Shown: in pieces, positions 7,514 to 16,965 of the stretch
How positions within the stretch are numbered: the first letter of the stretch is position 1
How the letters are laid out: each line of letters starts with the position of its first letter
Assembly: GCA_002400415.1 (NCBI GenBank)
Contig: DGQP01000003.1
Span: 62,001 to 126,000 of the forward strand
Length of the DNA stretch: 64,000 nt
Direction of reading: 5' to 3'
From: Chitinophagaceae bacterium UBA4411
Lineage (GTDB): Bacteria; Bacteroidota; Bacteroidia; Chitinophagales; Chitinophagaceae
Position numbers and translations under genes: made by a program
Notes under the pieces: generated by a model
What the model saw: the letters and a program-made list of their open reading frames with translations, nothing else
What the model was told of the DNA's origin: nothing
The model's database searches: none

Positions 7514-9955
7514 ATGCGCCAGTTTTTTACTCTTTTCATATCATTTTATTGTTGTTTGTCACTGCTTGCCCAACCGGGTAATAACAGGCAGATACGGGTA
7601 AAGGTTTTAACGGAAGCCGGTGCAGGTATTCCTGATGCCACGATCATATTACTCAGGCAGGATTCATCGGTTGTGAAAAATACTGCAACAGATCTTTCCG
7701 GGGTGGCACTTTTTAACCCACTGCCGGCAGGTAATTATTTTATCAGAGTTCGCCTGCTGGGTTTCAGGGAGTACAGTTCTTTATTATTGAACCTCGCTGC
7801 TGATAAAGAAATAACCGAAACAGTTGTTTTGAAGCAGGAGCATATACTCTTGCAGGATGTTACCGTGACAGCTAAAAAGCCCATGGTCCGGTTTTTACCG
7901 GACAAGACAGTGATTAATGTAGAGGCAGGTATTACAAATGCAGGCGCCACAGTAATGGATGTATTGGAGAAATCGCCCGGCATTACTATCGGGAGGGATG
8001 GTACTATCAGTATGAAAGGGAAAGCACAGGTAATGGTATTGATTGATGGAAAGCAAACCCAGCTGAATGGTGCCGAACTGCAGGCTTACCTGGCAGGTAT
8101 GAATGCATCGCAGGTGGATGTTATTGAATTAATAGAGAACCCGGGCGCTAAGTATGATGCAGCCGGTAATTCCGGGATCATTAATATCAGGACAAAAAAA
8201 AACAGGCAAAAAGGATTTAATGGGTCTCTCAGCCTCGGACTTGGCCAGGGTTTTTTTACCAAGGCCAATAACAGTCTCAATATGAACTACCGCACAGGAA
8301 AGTGGAATTTCTATATGAATTACGGAATGAGAGGAGGGAAGGAGAGAATGACTATTGAGGCTCTCCGTACCTATTTCAATACAGCGGGGGAAGATTCACT
8401 TTTGTTGGATCAGCCCAATGTGACCCGTACAAAGATCAATGCACACAATATAAAAGCAGGTGCTGATTTTTTTGCCGGTAAGCAAACAACACTCGGTATT
8501 GCCTTTACTGGGAATTTAAATGAACGAAGGACCAGCAGCTTTAGCACAATAGACTGGATGTCCCCGTCTTACGTTATTGACTCAACCATTATTACCAAGG
8601 GCAACAGGAATAGTGACTTCAAAAGGGCCGGTATCAATTTCAATACCCGCCATAGTTTTAATGAGAGCAGTGAGCTTTTGTTCGATATAGATATTATTAA
8701 GTTCACTATCAAAGGCAACCAGTATTTTGAAACAGAACTGCAGGCACCGGCGAGTCTTCCATCGGGAACAAAAGGGGATATACCTTCTGAACTGAATATA
8801 TTTACGGCGAAGCTGGATTATTCCAAGAGGTTTAAACAGTTACTTTGGGAGACCGGACTTAAAACAGCCACCACGAATACTGATAATCTCGCTGAATATT
8901 TTTATAAAGACGGGGCCGGCTGGCAGGCCGATTTGAGCAGGAGTAACCATTTCCTGTATGACGAAAAAATACATTCAGCATATACCAGCATTGATGCCGA
9001 GAAAGGAAAATGGCATTGGCAGGCAGGACTTCGGTATGAATTTACCACTTATAAGGCTAACCAGTTAGGTAATGCCGTGGTAAAAGATTCTTCTTTTACA
9101 AAGAATTATGGAAGTCTGTTCCCTTCTGCCTTTGTTTCCTATTCCGCAGACAGCAGCAATACTTTTACCCTGCGTTTTGGAAGAAGAATTGACAGGCCGC
9201 AATTTCAAAACCTGAACCCATTTCTTGTAACGATCAATAAATACACATTTGAGGGAGGTAACCCTTTTATCAGGCCCCAGTACACCTGGAACGTTGAGCT
9301 GTTGCACACCTACAAAGGGCTGTTGTCGACAGGAGTTTCTTACAGCTACCTGAAAGATTATTTTTCCCAGATTTTCGTCATTGATTCCAACAGCAGTAAT
9401 GTAAACAAGAATATCATCATCTACACAAGGGGGAATGTAGGCGAGTTTCATAATGCCGGGGCTTCAGCCAGCCTGCAGTTGCCTGTCGCTAAGTGGTGGA
9501 ACCTGACATCAGCGGTAGTTTATAATCATAAGATAATTAAAGGGTTTATCTGGGCTCCTTTTAAAGCAACGGTAAACCAGGTGAATATCAGCATCAATAA
9601 CCAGTTTCAGTTTGGCAAAGGCTGGGCGGCTGAGCTGAGCGGCTATTACCTGTCCAACAGCCAGATCGATCTCCAGGAGACATTGACCCCGCAGGGAGAA
9701 ATGGGAGCAGGGATTTCGAAACAGGTGCTCAAGAACAGCGGGACTATCCGGCTGACAATCAGGGATATATTTTACACTCAAAATTATTCAGGGTACTCCA
9801 CTTTCCAGAACTCCGATGAGCCTTTTGCAGTAAAGTGGGATTCCCGTGTTGCCAGGATCAGTTTCAACTGGAGGTTTGGTAAGGCCATGAAACCCGTTAA
9901 ACGCTCAGGCGGGGGAGCGACGGAGGAAACGGAACGAGTGGGGGCCGGGAATTGA
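7514..9955 (+). CDS. TonB-dependent receptor-like outer-membrane protein (outer membrane beta-barrel family)
   Basis: An 813-residue protein. It has a signal peptide (residues 1-20, LSLLAQ), a carboxypeptidase-regulatory-like (CnaB-type) domain at about 25-108, and a plug-like domain at about 120-220 (KSPGITIGRDGTISMKGK, VMVLIDGKQTQLNG, VIELIENPGAKYDAAGNSGIINIRT). A long beta-barrel follows to a C-terminal strand ending near FNWRFGKAM. A charged tail rich in Gly and Glu after the last strand is unusual for a barrel, which normally ends in an aromatic residue. The plug with IDGK and GIINI is that of the OMP_b-brl_2 group, often near regulatory genes rather than SusD, and no SusD partner is present. 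The ligand is unknown. Confidence 0.88.
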   Translation: MRQFFTLFISFYCCLSLLAQPGNNRQIRVKVLTEAGAGIPDATIILLRQDSSVVKNTATDLSGVALFNPLPAGNYFIRVRLLGFREYSSLLLNLAADKEITETVVLKQEHILLQDVTVTAKKPMVRFLPDKTVINVEAGITNAGATVMDVLEKSPGITIGRDGTISMKGKAQVMVLIDGKQTQLNGAELQAYLAGMNASQVDVIELIENPGAKYDAAGNSGIINIRTKKNRQKGFNGSLSLGLGQGFFTKANNSLNMNYRTGKWNFYMNYGMRGGKERMTIEALRTYFNTAGEDSLLLDQPNVTRTKINAHNIKAGADFFAGKQTTLGIAFTGNLNERRTSSFSTIDWMSPSYVIDSTIITKGNRNSDFKRAGINFNTRHSFNESSELLFDIDIIKFTIKGNQYFETELQAPASLPSGTKGDIPSELNIFTAKLDYSKRFKQLLWETGLKTATTNTDNLAEYFYKDGAGWQADLSRSNHFLYDEKIHSAYTSIDAEKGKWHWQAGLRYEFTTYKANQLGNAVVKDSSFTKNYGSLFPSAFVSYSADSSNTFTLRFGRRIDRPQFQNLNPFLVTINKYTFEGGNPFIRPQYTWNVELLHTYKGLLSTGVSYSYLKDYFSQIFVIDSNSSNVNKNIIIYTRGNVGEFHNAGASASLQLPVAKWWNLTSAVVYNHKIIKGFIWAPFKATVNQVNISINNQFQFGKGWAAELSGYYLSNSQIDLQETLTPQGEMGAGISKQVLKNSGTIRLTIRDIFYTQNYSGYSTFQNSDEPFAVKWDSRVARISFNWRFGKAMKPVKRSGGGATEETERVGAGN

Positions 9956-10065
9956 TACAGCGCACTTATTTTGTGCTGAAAACCATCGGTTAATGCTTTG
10001 GGCGATTTTTCAACAGGTGGGTAAAAAAAACTCCTTCCGGATAGAATAGTTTCCCATCTTTCCCC

Positions 10066-10073
10066 TACCTTTG
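10066..10073 (+). promoter_or_regulatory. Bacteroidetes -7 box of the rpmB-rpmG-DUF4295 operon
   Basis: TACCTTTG, an exact TAnnTTTG match, lies 24 bases before the rpmB start codon, an expected spacing for a strongly expressed ribosomal protein operon. A clear -33 TTG was not found. Confidence 0.65.
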
Positions 10074-10097
10074 CCGTCCTAAAAATTACGAATCGTC

Positions 10098-10334
10098 ATG
10101 GCCAGAGTATGTCAGGTTACAGGTAAAACGCCGATAGGGGGAAACAAAGTTTCTCACTCGAATATCAAAACAAAGCGCCGTTTTCTGCCCAATTTGCAGA
10201 AGAAGAAATTTTACCTGGCCGAAGAAGATAAATGGATCACCCTGAAGTTATCTACAGAAGCGATCCGCACCATCAACAAGAATGGTTTGTATAGTGTTGT
10301 GAAAGAACTGAGAGCTAAAGGAGAAAAAGTCTAA
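10098..10334 (+). CDS. rpmB: 50S ribosomal protein L28
   Basis: A 78-residue basic protein with the L28 signature: [12 protein letters not shown] at the start, [15 protein letters not shown]...NLQ near 15-32, and the C-terminal [21 protein letters not shown]. It binds 23S rRNA in the large subunit. It is the first gene of a compact operon with L33 and DUF4295, 20 bases before rpmG, an order widespread in Bacteroidota. Confidence 0.97.
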   Translation: MARVCQVTGKTPIGGNKVSHSNIKTKRRFLPNLQKKKFYLAEEDKWITLKLSTEAIRTINKNGLYSVVKELRAKGEKV

Positions 10335-10354
10335 CGTATTAAAGTTAAATAATC

Positions 10355-10537
10355 ATGGCAAAGAAAGGCAACCGTGTACAAGTGATCCTGGAGTGTACTG
10401 AGCACAAAACAAGTGGTCAGCCCGGCACCAGCCGTTATATCACGGTAAAAAACAAGAAGAACAATCCTGAGAGATTGGAACTGAAAAAGTTCAACCCGAT
10501 CCTGAAAAAAGTAACTGTTCATAAAGAAATCAAGTAA
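10355..10537 (+). CDS. rpmG: 50S ribosomal protein L33
   Basis: A 60-residue basic protein of the large subunit: [17 protein letters not shown], then [22 protein letters not shown], matching L33. This copy lacks the four-cysteine zinc ribbon (only one Cys remains, in ECTEH), so it is the zinc-independent form. It is followed two bases later by the DUF4295 gene. Confidence 0.97.
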   Translation: MAKKGNRVQVILECTEHKTSGQPGTSRYITVKNKKNNPERLELKKFNPILKKVTVHKEIK

Positions 10538-10539
10538 TC

Positions 10540-10713
10540 ATGGCAAAAGCAGCTTCCAAGAACGCTAAAGTAAAAGACCTTAAGGCATCAGCTGAGGCAA
10601 AGAACTGGACAAAGGTTATCAAAGCCGTTCGCAGCCCGAAAACAGGTGCTTATACTTTTAAAGAACAGATCGTTCATAAAGATAAAGTGAAAGATTTCCT
10701 GGCTCAAAAATAA
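10540..10713 (+). CDS. DUF4295 family small protein
   Basis: A 57-residue lysine-rich protein starting MAKAASKNAKVKDLK and ending KVKDFLAQK. The reading frame is open from an ATG two bases after the rpmG stop. The family DUF4295 is known from Bacteroidota, always just after L28 and L33, and is believed to be a lineage-specific ribosome-associated protein. Composition and position agree with that, but the exact role is not established. A good terminator follows the stop by 21 bases. Confidence 0.9.
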   Translation: MAKAASKNAKVKDLKASAEAKNWTKVIKAVRSPKTGAYTFKEQIVHKDKVKDFLAQK

Positions 10714-10734
10714 GCTGAGCCTGAAAACGATATT

Positions 10735-10774
10735 CAAAAGCTATTCGTCACTGCGGATGGCTTTTGTTGTTTTG
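10735..10774 (+). terminator. Terminator after the L28-L33-DUF4295 operon
   Basis: An inverted repeat CAAAAGC-T-ATTCG / CGGAT-G-GCTTTTG (stem about 13 bp with G-T wobbles, 6-nt loop) is followed by the T-rich stretch TTGTTTTG. It separates the ribosomal operon from ftsY. Confidence 0.7.
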
Positions 10775-10851
10775 ATAAGTTAACAGGATTTATAAGTGTG
10801 CAAGTTGAAAGGGCCTGCCAGCTTGTAAAACTATCAACAAATTGATCTAAC

Positions 10852-11817
10852 ATGGGATTCTTCAATAAACTCTTTGGCAAAAAGGAAAAAGAAAGTCTTG
10901 ACCAGGGTTTGCAAAAAACCAAGGAGGGCTTCTTTGCGAAGATTACTAAAGCGATAGCCGGTAAAAGCACGGTGGATGAGGAAGTGCTGGATAACCTGGA
11001 AGAAGCACTGGTGGGGGCAGATGTAGGTATTGAGACCACCGTAAAGATCATTGAACGGATCGAAAAGCGGGTAGCAAAGGATAAATACCTGAATGCTGGC
11101 GAACTGAATAAAATGCTGCAGGAAGAAATTGAGCAGATGCTGGTGGATGCGCCGGAGGCTAATAGTTATGCCTTCAATTCAGATCTTCCCACCAAACCGT
11201 ATATCATCCTGGTGGTTGGTGTAAATGGGGTTGGAAAAACAACCACTATTGGTAAGCTGGCATATAATTTTAAGAAAGCGGGGAAGAGTGTGCTCCTTGG
11301 AGCTGCTGATACTTTCCGTGCGGCTGCGGTTGACCAGCTGACCATCTGGAGTGAGAGAGTGGGTGTCCCGATTGTAAAGCAGGACATGGGATCGGACCCG
11401 GCAGCAGTTGCGTTTGATACCGTGCAAAGTGCCGTGGCCAAACAAAGCGATGTTGTACTGATTGATACGGCAGGACGTTTACACAATAAGGCCCACCTGA
11501 TGGATGAGCTTAGTAAGATCAAAAGAGTGATCCGGAAAACAATACCTGATGCGCCACATGAAGTATTATTGGTGCTTGACGGAAGCACCGGGCAAAATGC
11601 GCTGGAGCAAGCCAGGCATTTTACTGCGGCTACTGATGTATCTGCATTGGCCATAACCAAACTGGATGGAACAGCCAAAGGCGGGGTGGTATTGGCAATC
11701 GCCAACCAGTTTAAGATACCCGTGAAATTTATTGGGGTGGGCGAAAAAATGGAAGACCTACTTGTATTTGATAAGCATGAATTTGTAGACAGTCTCTTTA
11801 GTTTGCAGGCAAAATAA
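10852..11817 (+). CDS. ftsY: Signal recognition particle receptor FtsY
   Basis: A 321-residue SRP GTPase, docking ribosome-SRP complexes to the inner membrane for cotranslational targeting. The N domain helices cover about residues 25-100 (LDNLEEALVGADVG). The G domain shows the P-loop GVNGVGKTTTIGKLA near 124, the I-box segment LLGAADTFRAAAVDQL, DTAGRLH, and the TKLDGTAKGG motif, then the C-terminal FIGVGEKMEDLLVFDKHEFV. The acidic A domain is almost absent, with only a short amphipathic start (MGFFNKLFGKKE), as in many Bacteroidota. It ends four bases before the convergent LpxR-like gene. Confidence 0.96.
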   Translation: MGFFNKLFGKKEKESLDQGLQKTKEGFFAKITKAIAGKSTVDEEVLDNLEEALVGADVGIETTVKIIERIEKRVAKDKYLNAGELNKMLQEEIEQMLVDAPEANSYAFNSDLPTKPYIILVVGVNGVGKTTTIGKLAYNFKKAGKSVLLGAADTFRAAAVDQLTIWSERVGVPIVKQDMGSDPAAVAFDTVQSAVAKQSDVVLIDTAGRLHNKAHLMDELSKIKRVIRKTIPDAPHEVLLVLDGSTGQNALEQARHFTAATDVSALAITKLDGTAKGGVVLAIANQFKIPVKFIGVGEKMEDLLVFDKHEFVDSLFSLQAK

Positions 11818-11821
11818 AATT

Positions 11822-12805
11822 CTATCTCTGCCCGATGGACAGCGATACATTTCCCACATTGTGCCTTTCATACCCCTTAAATTCGGGGCTTATTATTTTC
11901 TGAGTAAAAGATAAGGACAGGTTTCTCCACGATAGCAGGAATGAGCAGTCAAGTTGTGTGGTGAATTTGTTCCGTGCCAGGTCAGTGCCGGATGGGGCAT
12001 CGTTATCATTAACAGGCGACCGCTGGTTAAACAATCCGCCATCAAGCAATGCATTATGCAATGTAAAATCCACCAGCGGCCTCAGGCTGAACAGTATGGC
12101 AATACGTTTTTTTTCTGAGCTAAAAAACCTGCTGGCCAATCCATCATAAAACGAGAGGCCGCTTCTGAACCGGAGAATACCTGATGCTTGTACACCGGTT
12201 TGCATTGTACCGGCAAAGACTTGTGCAGCGGCACAAATGTCAGTAAACCGGTTACCAGTAATCCGTTTCTCAAACATTGTATTCAGGTTAAGCAGCAAAT
12301 CTGTTGGTAACTGGTAGGGCCAGCCATTGGGTTCGGGGTCGCCGATTATCCGGTGAATAAATACCTGGGTTTGCTTCGCGAAGGAAGGAGGCCCCAATAC
12401 CCCGGCAATCCATTCAACTTGGGTGGACTGTTTTTTTACCGGGTTGGAAGAGTGAATGCTGTGGATAGCAAGAAGGCCGCCTGCGTATGAATAATCTTTT
12501 TTATCGGGTATAGACGGGTTTGTTTTTTTAGGTGCATACATTACCTGCATCAAACCCCAGCCTTTTGTGGTAATGGCTTCCTCAGCTGGCCGAAATGGTA
12601 CACGGCTGAAAAAATTCGTCTTCCCGGGTGCCTGCAGCCTGAAATAGTCTATCCGGGTGCCGTTGGTATAGCCCCAGTCCTGCCCTTTGAACAGGGCGTT
12701 GATGCCATCATTTTCCTCCAAAAAACGGATAAAACCAGCAGGTAGCTTTTGTGCAATAAGAGGCAGGCCGAAGAAAGTGATTATTAACAGTGAAAGGGTT
12801 CTCAT
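11822..12805 (-). CDS. LpxR-like lipid A deacylase (DUF2219)
   Basis: A 327-residue outer-membrane beta-barrel protein with a signal peptide (PLIAQ at 15-19). Salmonella LpxR removes the 3'-acyloxyacyl chain of lipid A at the outer leaflet. Its active-site pattern can be traced here: Asn32-Asp33 in LEENDGINAL, Thr47 in YTNG, and His151 in QVFIHRIIGD after GVLGPPS. The regions SYAGGLLA and GWPYQL also follow the family. The barrel ends with FKGYERHNVGNVSLSIGQR. It is a single gene convergent with ftsY and divergent from rimO. The lipid A substrate in this organism is inferred. Confidence 0.82.
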   Translation of the reverse strand: MRTLSLLIITFFGLPLIAQKLPAGFIRFLEENDGINALFKGQDWGYTNGTRIDYFRLQAPGKTNFFSRVPFRPAEEAITTKGWGLMQVMYAPKKTNPSIPDKKDYSYAGGLLAIHSIHSSNPVKKQSTQVEWIAGVLGPPSFAKQTQVFIHRIIGDPEPNGWPYQLPTDLLLNLNTMFEKRITGNRFTDICAAAQVFAGTMQTGVQASGILRFRSGLSFYDGLASRFFSSEKKRIAILFSLRPLVDFTLHNALLDGGLFNQRSPVNDNDAPSGTDLARNKFTTQLDCSFLLSWRNLSLSFTQKIISPEFKGYERHNVGNVSLSIGQR

Positions 12806-12882
12806 GAATCGAATGGTGGTTGGCCGAAGGTACTGCTTCTTGAATGCCTGAAATGAAGCTTTTTTTACGAACTTCGCGGCGC

Positions 12883-14196
12883 ATGAAGACGAGAACGTTT
12901 AAGAAAGATAAAGTTAATATCATCACCCTGGGGTGCAGTAAGAATATGGTGGACAGTGAAGTGCTGAGTGGTCAATTGCTGGCGAATGATATCGAGGTGG
13001 TGCATGAGAATAAAAAACTCGATCACAATATCGTGGTGGTAAATACCTGTGGCTTTATTGATAAGGCAAAAGAAGAGAGTATCAACACCATTCTTGACCA
13101 GGTGGAATTGAAAAGAAAAGGCAAACTGGATAAAGTATATGTAACAGGTTGCCTGAGTGAACGCTATAAAAATAACCTGGAAACTGAGATACCGGAAGTG
13201 GATGCTTATTTCGGCACGATGGAGTTACCACTGATCCTGAAACAATTTGAAGCTGATTATAAAACGGAATTAGTGGGTGAACGGTTGCTGGCCACGCCGC
13301 AGCATTATGCCTATATGAAAATATCGGAAGGTTGTAACCGCACCTGTTCATTTTGCGCCATTCCGCTGATGAGAGGTCAGCATGTGAGCAAGCCCATTGA
13401 TGAATTGGTAAGAGAAGCAGAAGGTCTGGTGAAGAAAGGTGTGAAAGAAGTAATGCTGATTGCCCAGGAACTCACCTATTATGGGTTAGACATCAATAAA
13501 AAGAGGATGTTACCTGATCTGCTCAACCGCCTGGCAGATGTAAAAGGCCTGGAATGGATACGCCTGCATTATGCCTACCCGTCCAAATTTCCTTTAGAGA
13601 TACTGGATGTGATGCGGGAGAGAGACAATATTTGCAATTATCTCGATATGCCTTTACAGCATGCGGCCAACAATATGCTGAAAGCCATGAAAAGACAGAT
13701 CACCCGCGAAGAAATGGAAGAACTGACAGTCGCTATCCGGGAAAAAGTACCAGGCATTTGCCTGCGCACAACGCTGATCGCCGGTTTCCCGGGTGAAACG
13801 GAAGACGATGTGGAAGAACTGAAAGGTTTTTTACAACGCCAGCGGTTTGACCGGGTGGGTATCTTCACATATTCACACGAAGAAGGAACTTCTGCTCATG
13901 ATCTTATTGATGATGTGCCTGCTGAAGAAAAAGAAAAACGGGCACAGGAAATCATGGAGGTGCAACAGGAAATCTCTTTTGAACTGAACCAGGAAAAAGT
14001 AGGTAAAGTCTTCAAAACGCTGATCGATAAAAAAGAAGCCGGCCGTTATCTGGGTCGTACCGAATTTGATTCAGTAGAAGTGGATAATGAGGTGGTGATC
14101 CACTCCGCAAAAAAACTCCCAATTGGTGAATTTGTTAACGTAAGGATTACAAAGGCCTACGATTATGACCTGGAAGGAGAAGTGGTGATCGCTTAA
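12883..14196 (+). CDS. rimO: Ribosomal protein S12 (Asp) methylthiotransferase RimO
   Basis: A 437-residue radical SAM methylthiotransferase that modifies a conserved Asp of S12. It has an N-terminal UPF0004 domain whose cluster cysteines are Cys18 (ITLGCSKN), Cys56 (VNTCGFID) and Cys90 (VTGCLSE); the radical SAM motif CNRTCSFCAIPLMRG with Cys151, Cys155 and Cys158; and a C-terminal TRAM domain from about 370 (VGKVFKTLIDKKE). The frame opens earlier at 12844, but the ATG at 12883 gives MKTRTFKKDKVNIITLGCSKN, the usual start of this family, and is chosen. The stop overlaps the convergent TMEM175-like gene by three bases. Confidence 0.94.
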   Translation: MKTRTFKKDKVNIITLGCSKNMVDSEVLSGQLLANDIEVVHENKKLDHNIVVVNTCGFIDKAKEESINTILDQVELKRKGKLDKVYVTGCLSERYKNNLETEIPEVDAYFGTMELPLILKQFEADYKTELVGERLLATPQHYAYMKISEGCNRTCSFCAIPLMRGQHVSKPIDELVREAEGLVKKGVKEVMLIAQELTYYGLDINKKRMLPDLLNRLADVKGLEWIRLHYAYPSKFPLEILDVMRERDNICNYLDMPLQHAANNMLKAMKRQITREEMEELTVAIREKVPGICLRTTLIAGFPGETEDDVEELKGFLQRQRFDRVGIFTYSHEEGTSAHDLIDDVPAEEKEKRAQEIMEVQQEISFELNQEKVGKVFKTLIDKKEAGRYLGRTEFDSVEVDNEVVIHSAKKLPIGEFVNVRITKAYDYDLEGEVVIA

Positions 14197-14774
14197 TCTT
14201 CTTGTATAGTTCTCTCAATATTACGGTCCGGAACCAGCCAGATGATGGCAATAGTGATAATCAGGCCGCCGGCAATGGCAGGGTGTATAAAGGAAGCAGG
14301 AATAGCCAGGGTATAAATAATACAGGAAAACAATCCCTTCCTGAATTGCCTTTTTAATACTGCCTGTAGTTTTTCATTCCCGGGGTTGCAGTTTCTTATA
14401 ACGATCAGCAAAATATAATAGGCCACACCACACAAATCAGCCAGAAAGGCATAGGTGGCCACTGTATTAGAAGAGAAATGGTTTTCACCCATCCAGGCCG
14501 TGGCAAAAGGGATGAGGGATAGCCAGAATAAAAGATGGAGATTGGCCCATAAAATTCCTCCCCTGACTTCTTTGATCGTATGAATAAGATGGTGATGATT
14601 TCCCCAATATATACCCAGCATGGTGAAACTTACAATGTAACTAAGGAAAACAGGCCATAACTCTTTCAATGATTCCCAGTCGGAATTATGAGGCGCTCTC
14701 AGTTCAATAACCATGATTGTGATGATGATCGCAATCACCCCGTCGCTGAAGGCTTCAAGTCTTGTTTTTGTCAT
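14193..14774 (-). CDS. TMEM175-like (DUF1211) potassium channel family protein
   Basis: A 193-residue membrane protein. It begins MTKTRLEAFSDGVIAIIITIMVIEL, the filter-helix signature of bacterial TMEM175 channels (RxxxFSDGVxAIxxTxxxxEL). Further segments FLSYIVSFTMLGIYWGNHHHL and LLFWLSLIPFATAWMGEN match the second and third helices, and about six membrane spans are visible in all. Bacterial TMEM175 proteins are tetrameric K+ leak channels. It is a single gene, tail to tail with rimO. Confidence 0.88.
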   Translation of the reverse strand: MTKTRLEAFSDGVIAIIITIMVIELRAPHNSDWESLKELWPVFLSYIVSFTMLGIYWGNHHHLIHTIKEVRGGILWANLHLLFWLSLIPFATAWMGENHFSSNTVATYAFLADLCGVAYYILLIVIRNCNPGNEKLQAVLKRQFRKGLFSCIIYTLAIPASFIHPAIAGGLIITIAIIWLVPDRNIERTIQED

Positions 14775-14877
14775 GCTGCAATATAAAATAAATGATTATT
14801 AATTAATCATTCCGGAAAAGGCCCGGGGATAAAAGCGGGGCAAATCCATTATCTTAGTTTTTAAACAATCAAACCGG

Positions 14878-16965
14878 ATGGCTGATGAGAAATATTTTTT
14901 CCTGAACCGGGATCTCAGCTGGCTTAGTTTTAATCACAGGGTGCTGCTGGAGGCGGCAGACGAAACCGTTCCCCTGTACAGCCGGATATCTTTTTTATCA
15001 ATATTCTCATCCAACCTGGACGAATTTTTCAGGGTTCGCATGCCGGCAATTTATGCTTTCAGTAACCTGGATTCAAAGAAGTCAAAATGGAGGGAGGAAT
15101 ATCCCGAAGGATTGGCAGACAGGGTGAAGACAATGGTACAAAATCAACTGGAACAGTTTGGGCAAATACTCACACAGCAGGTAATACCGGGCTTAAAAAG
15201 CGAACATATTCACTTGTATTATGGGGAACCGGTACTTGAGCAGCATAAAGAGGTGATACGAGATTATTTTTTATCAAGGGTTTTATCCTTTTTGCAGCCG
15301 GTAATGCTCAGCAAGGAGAAACGCCAGGATGTTTTTCTTGAGAATAATGCACTGTATTTTATTTTGGATATTGAAACCGCAGATGGCCCCGGCAGCCGCC
15401 AGTATGCACTATTGAATATTCCTTCAGCAGGTTTGCCCCGGTTTTTAGAATTACCCCTTGTAAATGATGATAACTATATTCTGTTCATTGATGATGTGAT
15501 CAGGGAGAATCTTGCTGTAGTTTTTCCCGGCTCTGCCATTCATGGTGTATACAGTGTGAAGCTGACCCGGGATGCGGAGATGAATCTTGATGATGAATTC
15601 ATCGGTGATATTGCAGAAAAAATAGAGAAACAACTTGAAAAAAGGGATGTGGGGCATTCCACCCGTTTTCTTTTCGATGCAGGTATTTCTCCTGCGGTAA
15701 AAGATTTTGTGCAGGAATACTTTGAGTTGTGTGATGATGAAATGGTGGAAGGCGGCCGTTATCATAATTTGAAAGATCTTGGCAACCTGCCCGATCCTCA
15801 GAAAGGGAAACTGTCCTATTCCCGCTGGCCTGCTGTTCAACACCCCGGTTTTTCAACAAAGCAATCTATCTTTCAGAGCATCATTGAAAAAGAAAAGCTG
15901 CTTCACCTGCCGTACCATTCTTATAACTATATACTCCGGTTTTTTAACGAAGCTGCAAGCGATCCATTAGTAAAAGAAATCTATGTCACTCTGTACCGGG
16001 TGGCTGCAGATTCCCATATCGTAAATGCACTGATCAGTGCGGCCAGGAATGGAAAGAAGGTTACCGTTTTCGTGGAGCTGAAAGCCCGTTTTGACGAAGC
16101 AAACAACCTGAAATGGGCAAAGAAAATGAAAGCTGCGGGGGTTAAGATCATCAACAGCATACCCGGCCTGAAAGTGCATGCAAAAGTGGCATTAGTAAAA
16201 AGACAGGAAGGAAAACAAGGGCAGCACTTTTCGTTGATGGCTACGGGTAATTTCAATGAAGCTACCGGCCGCTTTTATACAGACCATGTTTATTTTACGC
16301 CCAGGCCGGAATTTGGCAGTGAACTGGAAATGTTATTTGAATACCTGCAATGGCGTATGCAGCCTGCCAGTTATGGTAAGATACCTTTTAAGCACCTGCT
16401 GGTTTCTCAATTCAATATGGTAAAACAATTCGGCAAACTGATTGACCGGGAGATAGAAAATGCAAAGAATGGGATAGCCGCCCAAATCATTATTAAGCTG
16501 AATAACCTGCAGGAAAAAGAAATGATCACCCGTCTTTATGCGGCCAGCAGGGCAGGCGTACAAGTAAAATTATTGGTACGCAGCATTTGCTGCCTGGCTC
16601 CCGGGATAAAATACCAGAGTGAAAATATAACCGTTCACCGGATTGTTGACCGTTACCTGGAACATGCAAGGGTGTTTATTTTTCATAATGGAGGCCAGCC
16701 GGAATATTATATGGGAAGTGCAGACTGGATGAACCGGAACCTGCACAGCCGCATTGAAGTTTGCTTTCCTCTCTATGAAGAAAAAATCCGGGAGCAGCTT
16801 GACAGTATCATACAATTACAATTAGCAGATAATGTAAAAGCTGTATTGCTAAAAAGTGATGTAGCCACCGGTGCTGCTGTTAATGAAAAAATACAGGATA
16901 CAGGCCGGGCCTCCATATCAGCCCAGCAGGCTATCTATACATATGTAAAAGAGTTACCATGCTGA
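14878..16965 (+). CDS. ppk1: Polyphosphate kinase 1
   Basis: A 695-residue enzyme that reversibly transfers the gamma phosphate of ATP to polyphosphate chains. The N domain begins FLNRDLSWLSFNHRVL, followed by LSIFSSNLDEFFRVRM. The two phospholipase-D-like halves carry the catalytic histidine region IPGLKVHAKVALV near residue 440 and the second histidine in RYLEHARVFIF near 595. The motif NLHSRIEVCFPL near 620 matches the C-terminal domain. The length is normal for PPK1. No exopolyphosphatase is adjacent. A one-mismatch promoter box TATCTTAG lies at 14850-14857. Confidence 0.95.
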   Translation: MADEKYFFLNRDLSWLSFNHRVLLEAADETVPLYSRISFLSIFSSNLDEFFRVRMPAIYAFSNLDSKKSKWREEYPEGLADRVKTMVQNQLEQFGQILTQQVIPGLKSEHIHLYYGEPVLEQHKEVIRDYFLSRVLSFLQPVMLSKEKRQDVFLENNALYFILDIETADGPGSRQYALLNIPSAGLPRFLELPLVNDDNYILFIDDVIRENLAVVFPGSAIHGVYSVKLTRDAEMNLDDEFIGDIAEKIEKQLEKRDVGHSTRFLFDAGISPAVKDFVQEYFELCDDEMVEGGRYHNLKDLGNLPDPQKGKLSYSRWPAVQHPGFSTKQSIFQSIIEKEKLLHLPYHSYNYILRFFNEAASDPLVKEIYVTLYRVAADSHIVNALISAARNGKKVTVFVELKARFDEANNLKWAKKMKAAGVKIINSIPGLKVHAKVALVKRQEGKQGQHFSLMATGNFNEATGRFYTDHVYFTPRPEFGSELEMLFEYLQWRMQPASYGKIPFKHLLVSQFNMVKQFGKLIDREIENAKNGIAAQIIIKLNNLQEKEMITRLYAASRAGVQVKLLVRSICCLAPGIKYQSENITVHRIVDRYLEHARVFIFHNGGQPEYYMGSADWMNRNLHSRIEVCFPLYEEKIREQLDSIIQLQLADNVKAVLLKSDVATGAAVNEKIQDTGRASISAQQAIYTYVKELPC